Shown: piece after piece, positions 6,840 to 10,325 of the stretch
How the letters are laid out: the number at the start of each line of letters is the position of its first letter
Position numbering within the stretch: position 1 is the first letter of the stretch
Assembly: GCA_905215795.1 (NCBI GenBank)
Contig: CAJMRV010000045.1
Coordinates: 1 to 10,325, forward strand
Length of the DNA: 10,325 nt
Direction: 5' to 3'
DNA from: an uncultured bacterium
Lineage (GTDB): Bacteria; Pseudomonadota; Gammaproteobacteria; Burkholderiales; Burkholderiaceae_F
Notes under the pieces: model-generated
Database searches by the model: none
Seen by the model: the letters and a program-made list of their open reading frames with translations, nothing else
Told to the model about the DNA's origin: nothing
Translations under genes and position numbers: made by a program

Positions 6840-7538
6840 TTATCGCTGCCATTGGGTCGGAACCAGCTTGAGCATGGTTTCGTCGTCGAGCACCTCGGGA
6901 AGACCGATGTAGAAAATGCTCGGCTGGGTGTTCTTCTTCGGAAGGAGCGCATAGCACTGATTCTCGCGGACGAGGCGGCGCACCTCGCTGTCGGGGTCGT
7001 TGAGGTCGCCGAACACGCGGGCTCCGCCGATGCAGCTCTCCACGCACGCCGGGAGGAGGCCTTCGGCGAGACGGTGGATGCAGAAGTTGCACTTCTCGGG
7101 GGGCATCTTGTGCGTCGGGTCGGGGTTCCTGGCGCCGTAAGGGCACGCGGGAACGCAGTTCATGCAGTGGATGCACTTGTTGTAGTCGATGACGACGACG
7201 CCGTCTTCCTCGCGTTTGTAGGTGGCTTTGACCGGGCACACCTTCACGCAGGGCGGATTGACACAGTGGTTGCACTGGTTGGGGAAGGCGAAGACCGTCT
7301 GGCCGTGATCGGAGGCCACGCTCATCTGACCGACCTTGGTGCGGGGGCGTCCCTCGGGGACGTTGTTCTCGACCGAGCAGCTCACGGTGCAGGAGAGGCA
7401 GCCGGTGCAGCGGCGCACGTCGATGACCATGCAGTAGCGCTTGCCGGTGGTGACCTGGGCGAAAATCGCCTTGGAGGGAATCGCCACGAGGGTCATGCCC
7501 CCGGCGATCATCTTCAGTAAGGCTCTTCTATTGAACAT
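6840..7538 (-). CDS. ttrB: TtrB-like four-[4Fe-4S] electron-transfer subunit with Tat signal
   Basis: This 232-residue iron-sulfur protein should carry electrons from the membrane cytochrome to the molybdoenzyme subunit encoded next. Residues 3-9 read NRRALLK, followed by a hydrophobic stretch to about 20 and a likely cleavage site near 27 (AIFAQ), a twin-arginine signal. Sixteen cysteines form four ferredoxin-type motifs: 44/47/50/54, 89/92/97/101, 122/125/128/132 and 150/153/165/169. No ligand is missing. Length and Tat signal fit TtrB, whereas DmsB-type subunits lack a signal. The start at 7538 puts the twin arginine at the very N-terminus; the ribosome site (GAG about ten bases upstream) is weak. 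The stop is 12 bases before the ttrA-like ATG, in the same frame. An 85-base gap with a strong hairpin separates it from the cytochrome b gene. The substrate-neutral name would be DMSO-reductase-type ferredoxin subunit. Confidence 0.82.
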   Translation of the reverse strand: MFNRRALLKMIAGGMTLVAIPSKAIFAQVTTGKRYCMVIDVRRCTGCLSCTVSCSVENNVPEGRPRTKVGQMSVASDHGQTVFAFPNQCNHCVNPPCVKVCPVKATYKREEDGVVVIDYNKCIHCMNCVPACPYGARNPDPTHKMPPEKCNFCIHRLAEGLLPACVESCIGGARVFGDLNDPDSEVRRLVRENQCYALLPKKNTQPSIFYIGLPEVLDDETMLKLVPTQWQR

Positions 7539-7567
7539 TGTTGAATCTCAAAGATGCGTTTGGGTTT

Positions 7568-7597
7568 CCCCGTCCGTCCTCGCTGAGGCGGACGGGG
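7568..7597 (-). other. strong intergenic hairpin between cytochrome b and ttrB-like genes
   Basis: CCCCGTCCG (7568-7576) pairs perfectly with CGGACGGGG (7589-7597). After one bulged T (7577), CCTC (7578-7581) pairs with GAGG (7585-7588), giving 13 base pairs with a GCT loop. Neither strand has a following T run, so a rho-independent terminator is unlikely. It may act in transcript processing or stability inside the operon, setting different levels of the upstream and downstream genes. Confidence 0.6.
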
Positions 7598-7623
7598 TTG
7601 TCTGAACGGTGGAGACCGGGGGA

Positions 7624-8589
7624 TCACTCCTCGGAGGAGACCTTCTCCAGCCAGAGGTTGTGGTTCTGCTCGGCCCAGTGCCTGTCGCACTTGCCCGAGA
7701 GCATGTTCTCCATACCGCCCTCGCTCATGACGGCGCCCATGTAGATATGGACGACCGAGAAGGCGCCGAGGACGATGGCGGAAATGATGTGCAGGACGAG
7801 GGCGATGTTGCCGAGGTTCCTGGAGCCGGAGGCCAGTTCGGGGAAGAAGAGGATCAGACCCGTGGCGGCCAGGACGAGGCCGAAGACCACGAAGCACCAG
7901 AAGAAGGCCTTCTCACCCGCGTTGGCGAAGCCCGCGTCGGGATGACGCCCCTTGAAGGGACCGAAGTTGATGTAGCCGCCGAGGACCTTGAACCAGGCCA
8001 GATCGCAGCGTTCGGGGAACTGGCGGCGGGCCCACTTGACCATGATCACGACGCCCGCGAGCATGAACGGGAAGGCCATCACGTTGTGAAAGACCATCGA
8101 ACCGCTCACGAGGGAGTGGAAGTGCTCGGGCGTCATCAGCGGATGCAGGAAGGAGCGGCCGGCCCCGAGGATCACGCCCGAGATGATGAGCGCGATGCAG
8201 GGGATGGCGACGACCCAGTGCAGAGCCACATCGGCGGTGCTCCAACGGGGGATGAGTTCCCCGGAAAAGCCCTTGTGGAGACGGGCGCGTCCGTTGATCA
8301 GGACGAAGACCGCGAAGAGGACCGCTACGAGGACAACCGAAGCGAAGATCCAGTTGGCGATGCCCTCGGAAGCGTGGAGGAAGGAGAGGAAGCCCGATTC
8401 CGCTGCAGCTGGGTCATAGGTCTGGATCAGCGTCGGGTCGGAGGCATACCCCAGGTACTGGGGAATGTCGTTGTTCTGGACGTGTTCCTGGACCGGCATC
8501 CAGAACTCAGGCTGATGCACGGCGGTTTCTTGGGCGATGGCGGGAATCGCCGTGGTCAGGGCGGCTCCGCTCAGAAGTTTCTTAATCAT
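7624..8589 (-). CDS. FdnI/FdhC-like cytochrome b membrane subunit (formate dehydrogenase gamma family)
   Basis: This 321-residue diheme cytochrome b would anchor the complex and exchange electrons with the quinone pool. Residues 1 to about 19 look like a signal peptide ending AIA-Q. A periplasmic stretch of about 55 residues follows, then an extra membrane segment (78-98) and a four-helix core (118-142, 163-184, 229-249, 263-285). Candidate heme ligands are His124 (ALHW), His168 (VFHN), His267 (VLHI) and His281 (VVHIY). The C-terminal pattern MSEGGMENMLSG with a following Asp-x-x-x-Trp matches formate dehydrogenase gamma subunits. No formate dehydrogenase catalytic gene is recognisable, so it probably serves the neighbouring molybdoenzymes, as PhsC does in thiosulfate reductase. 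The ATG at 8589 overlaps the chaperone stop (ATGA) and has GAGG seven bases upstream. It is not the NrfD-type anchor usual for Ttr systems. Confidence 0.82.
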   Translation of the reverse strand: MIKKLLSGAALTTAIPAIAQETAVHQPEFWMPVQEHVQNNDIPQYLGYASDPTLIQTYDPAAAESGFLSFLHASEGIANWIFASVVLVAVLFAVFVLINGRARLHKGFSGELIPRWSTADVALHWVVAIPCIALIISGVILGAGRSFLHPLMTPEHFHSLVSGSMVFHNVMAFPFMLAGVVIMVKWARRQFPERCDLAWFKVLGGYINFGPFKGRHPDAGFANAGEKAFFWCFVVFGLVLAATGLILFFPELASGSRNLGNIALVLHIISAIVLGAFSVVHIYMGAVMSEGGMENMLSGKCDRHWAEQNHNLWLEKVSSEE

Positions 8590-9248
8590 TTGTTTTCCTC
8601 TTTTAAGGAAGTCGGCATGGAGACGACGGATTCGAGGCCGGAGAGGTACGGAGACAGCTCCACCTCACCAAAACGTTCGGCCAGGACGGCTTTGAGGGCC
8701 TGCGCCCATGCCTTCCAAAAGTCATGAGAGGCGTTGTCATGAAGGGCGTCCAGAAAGTCGAAGGCCCAGTGCCCGAGGTGTTCCGCCCAGAACTGCTCGG
8801 CGATCAGGTCGAGCTCGCGGGCGAGCACCTCGTCGCCGCCGGCGTGATTACCCTCCGCGACAGCGAGCAGGAAGTAGATCAGCTCGATTTCGTGCCCGAA
8901 GAAGTCGGGCAACTCGTTGAAATCGCGGTTGATCGACAGGCCCAGCTCGTTGATCGTGTAGAGCACGGTGGCGCTGTAGCGGTTGTTGAGCACGCGGCCC
9001 TTGCTGCGCCAGACGCTCTCGTAGGGAGGAACGCAAAGGCGGTAGGGACCGATGCACATGCGGTTGAAGTCCGCCTCGGCCTCATCGACATCGGCGGCCG
9101 CGAGCGCGGCACCGCTTTCGAGGCCGGAGAGCTCCTGCATGCGGGCCCATTCGAGGACATCCTCGTAGGCCTTCACGGAACCGGCGTGGAAGACGACCTC
9201 CTTGAGCCGGCCCAGGGCATGGGCGGTCTTTCTGGTGTCCACGTTCAT
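8586..9248 (-). CDS. TorD/DmsD-family molybdoenzyme maturation chaperone
   Basis: This 220-residue cytoplasmic chaperone of the TorD/DmsD/NarJ family would bind a molybdoenzyme apoprotein, help cofactor insertion and hold back export until folding is complete. The protein is helical and acidic. Family features are PPYESVW at 86-92 and a downstream ELPDFFGHEIELIYFLL block (about 126-142), the counterpart of the conserved E-x-x-D-H region; here Phe-Phe replaces Asp-His-type residues. The start is ATG at 9248, overlapping the preceding ferredoxin stop by one base (TAATG), with GGGAG eight bases upstream. The frame stays open further upstream to 9632, but that stretch lies over the ferredoxin gene and is not coding. 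The stop overlaps the cytochrome b start. It is the only chaperone gene visible for two molybdoenzyme genes. Which one it serves is unknown; family members usually recognise Tat signals or the apoenzyme. Confidence 0.82.
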   Translation of the reverse strand: MNVDTRKTAHALGRLKEVVFHAGSVKAYEDVLEWARMQELSGLESGAALAAADVDEAEADFNRMCIGPYRLCVPPYESVWRSKGRVLNNRYSATVLYTINELGLSINRDFNELPDFFGHEIELIYFLLAVAEGNHAGGDEVLARELDLIAEQFWAEHLGHWAFDFLDALHDNASHDFWKAWAQALKAVLAERFGEVELSPYLSGLESVVSMPTSLKEENK

Positions 9249-9802
9249 TACTTGCGCTCCCGGATGATGATCATGTTCGGATGATTGGGACCGTCCTGAT
9301 AACCGATGCCCTCTCGCGAGGCGCTCTTCTTCTGGTGGAGGACCTGGGTGACGTTGCCGCAGTCCAGGCACTTCACGGGACAGCCGTCCACGCAAGCGGG
9401 CTTGAGGCCGGCGTCGAGAAGTTCGACGCACATGTTGCATTTGGCGGCCTTGCCGTCGACCTTGCTCATCACAATGGCGTCGTACTGACAGGCCTTCTGG
9501 CAGAGGCCGCAGCCGATGCAGCGGGACCGATCGAGCACGACGATGCCGTCGGGGCGCTGCGTATAGGCGTGGGCCGGGCAGACGGACATGCAGCTCGGAT
9601 TCGTGCAGTGCATGCAGCTGTGGGAGAGCCACACATCACGGACGCGGCCGTTGTCATCCTTGACCTCGTAGAGGTCGACCTTGCGGAAGCGGACATCTTC
9701 GGGAAGTTCGTTGTGGATCTGGCAGGCCACGGAGCAGCCGCCACAGCCCACGCAGTTTTCCTGACGAAAGATGAACCCCTGCTGTAATTTGTTTTCTTGC
9801 AT
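9248..9802 (-). CDS. DmsB-like four-[4Fe-4S] electron-transfer subunit
   Basis: This 184-residue iron-sulfur subunit should pair with the molybdopterin protein whose gene ends 15 bases upstream. Cysteine ligands are complete for four clusters: 17/20/23/27, 63/66/71/75, 95/98/101/105 and 122/125/137/141. No signal peptide is visible, as expected for DmsB-type subunits that travel with a Tat-bearing partner. After the fourth cluster it has two extra cysteines, Cys145 and Cys148, in CPVKCLDCGN, where related proteins usually have other residues. AGGAG nine bases upstream supports the ATG at 9802. It is clearly a different branch from the TtrB-like protein of the same operon: shorter, no Tat signal, different linkers. 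DMSO/TMAO, thiosulfate/polysulfide or other acceptors are all possible. Confidence 0.85.
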   Translation of the reverse strand: MQENKLQQGFIFRQENCVGCGGCSVACQIHNELPEDVRFRKVDLYEVKDDNGRVRDVWLSHSCMHCTNPSCMSVCPAHAYTQRPDGIVVLDRSRCIGCGLCQKACQYDAIVMSKVDGKAAKCNMCVELLDAGLKPACVDGCPVKCLDCGNVTQVLHQKKSASREGIGYQDGPNHPNMIIIRERK

Positions 9803-9817
9803 TTCTACGGACTCCTA

Positions 9818-10325
9818 TTAGGCCTTTTCCATGTTGACTCGGGTCGAGTGGTAGGCGGAGCAGCCGCCCATGTCCGTCAGCTTCGAGGTGGTGAGCGTGT
9901 TGGTATTGCCCTCCTTGCCGTACGGGTTGGTCATGCGCCAGTTGCACTTGGCGGTGCGGACGACACCAGGGGCGACGCGCGTGGTGACCCTGGCCACAAA
10001 GAAGGCCTCGCCGCGCTGGTTCCAGAGGCGGATCCTGTCGCCCATCGCGATGCCGAGCTCCTTGGCGTCCTGCGGGTGGATCTCGCATTCGTAGGCGTTG
10101 TAGGCGCGAATGTACTTAACGTTGTAGAACGAGGAGTTCACGCGCTGGGGGATGCCCGGCGAGAGGAGGCGGAAGGGCAGACGGCGTTCCTCGGGCTCCA
10201 TCTCCGCTTCGCAGAGCGTGAGGTCGATCGTCGGGTTGAAACCGCGCTTCTTCATCGTCTCGGAGTAAAGCTCGATCTTTCCCGAAGGGGTGTTCAGGCG
10301 GCCGCCGGAACGGATCGGGACACTC
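9818..10325 (-). CDS. DmsA-like molybdopterin oxidoreductase, C-terminal part (runs off window)
   Basis: The 168 visible residues are the C-terminal end of a DMSO-reductase-family catalytic subunit; the N-terminal part lies beyond 10325. The frame is open to the window edge through SGGRLNTPSGKIELYSE, the family motif that leads into the C-terminal dinucleotide-binding domain. That domain has the expected order: a stretch with YNAYECEIHPQDAKELGI, then GDRIRLWNQRGEAFFVARVT and a closing NTLTTSKLTDMGG. It ends in TAA at 9818-9820, 15 bases before the DmsB-like start, so the two form a catalytic/electron-transfer pair. The substrate-binding and cluster regions are outside the window, so the substrate cannot be judged. 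Any Tat signal also cannot be seen. Confidence 0.88.
   Translation of the reverse strand, partial: SVPIRSGGRLNTPSGKIELYSETMKKRGFNPTIDLTLCEAEMEPEERRLPFRLLSPGIPQRVNSSFYNVKYIRAYNAYECEIHPQDAKELGIAMGDRIRLWNQRGEAFFVARVTTRVAPGVVRTAKCNWRMTNPYGKEGNTNTLTTSKLTDMGGCSAYHSTRVNMEKA

Noticed and set aside
6540..7520. 326-residue plus-strand open frame opposite the ttrB-like gene
   Set aside because: Same cause: an antisense shadow of the cysteine-motif ferredoxin, with no domain or convincing ribosome site of its own.
7609..8727. 372-residue plus-strand open frame opposite the cytochrome b gene
   Set aside because: Antisense shadow with a highly charged, featureless composition; the minus-strand protein has clear membrane helices and heme ligands.
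9249..9632. 128-codon N-terminal extension of the TorD-like frame
   Set aside because: It lies entirely inside the DmsB-like gene in another frame and reads as Arg-rich nonsense. The ATG at 9248 with a good ribosome site begins the family-like sequence.
1..10325. CRISPR array, insertion sequence or attachment site
   Set aside because: No regularly spaced repeats, no transposase or integrase sequence and no target duplications were seen; the window is filled by ordinary operons.

Overview
The window is GC-rich, gene-dense bacterial DNA carrying respiratory and redox genes. Three things together suggest an anaerobic, probably gut-dwelling Burkholderiales of the Sutterellaceae type: a heme-less flavocytochrome c/fumarate-reductase-like lipoprotein, a DsbL/DsbI thiol-oxidase pair, and a molybdenum reductase operon. 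That placement is inference from gene content; no rRNA or other phylogenetic marker is present.

Layout. (1) 1-173 is a leader with a candidate promoter, then 174-1979 (+) encodes an exported FMN/FAD reductase of the fumarate reductase family, closed by a strong terminator at 2003-2033. (2) Converging on it from the minus strand is a two-gene dsbL-dsbI operon (3399 down to 2099) with its own terminator at 2040-2068. (3) 3406-3893 has no convincing gene. It holds the dsb leader and promoter region, a minus-strand terminator (3634-3667), and a GC-rich stretch with palindromes downstream of the molybdoenzyme operon. (4) From 10325 down to 3894 (minus strand) lies one tightly packed operon: a truncated DmsA-like molybdopterin subunit, a DmsB-like four-cluster ferredoxin, a TorD/DmsD-like chaperone, a FdnI-like cytochrome b, a TtrB-like four-cluster ferredoxin with a Tat signal, and a TtrA-like molybdopterin catalytic subunit.

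How the genes may work together. The operon contains two molybdoenzyme/ferredoxin pairs but only one visible chaperone gene and one visible quinol-linked membrane anchor, placed between them. The likely electron path for the TtrAB-like enzyme is quinol to cytochrome b to four [4Fe-4S] clusters to the Mo cofactor, reducing an exported sulfur-oxyanion-type acceptor. The exact substrate cannot be read from sequence. The DsbL/DsbI pair would put disulfides into some exported protein; its usual partner, arylsulfate sulfotransferase, is not in the window. The flavin lipoprotein would be a second, independent terminal reductase for a small unsaturated organic acid or similar acceptor.

The most unusual points are the shared-module operon layout, the absence of a Tat signal on the TtrA-like subunit while its TtrB-like partner carries one, the replacement of the usual NrfD-type TtrC by a formate-dehydrogenase-type cytochrome b, and a strong non-terminator hairpin between the cytochrome b and ttrB-like genes.
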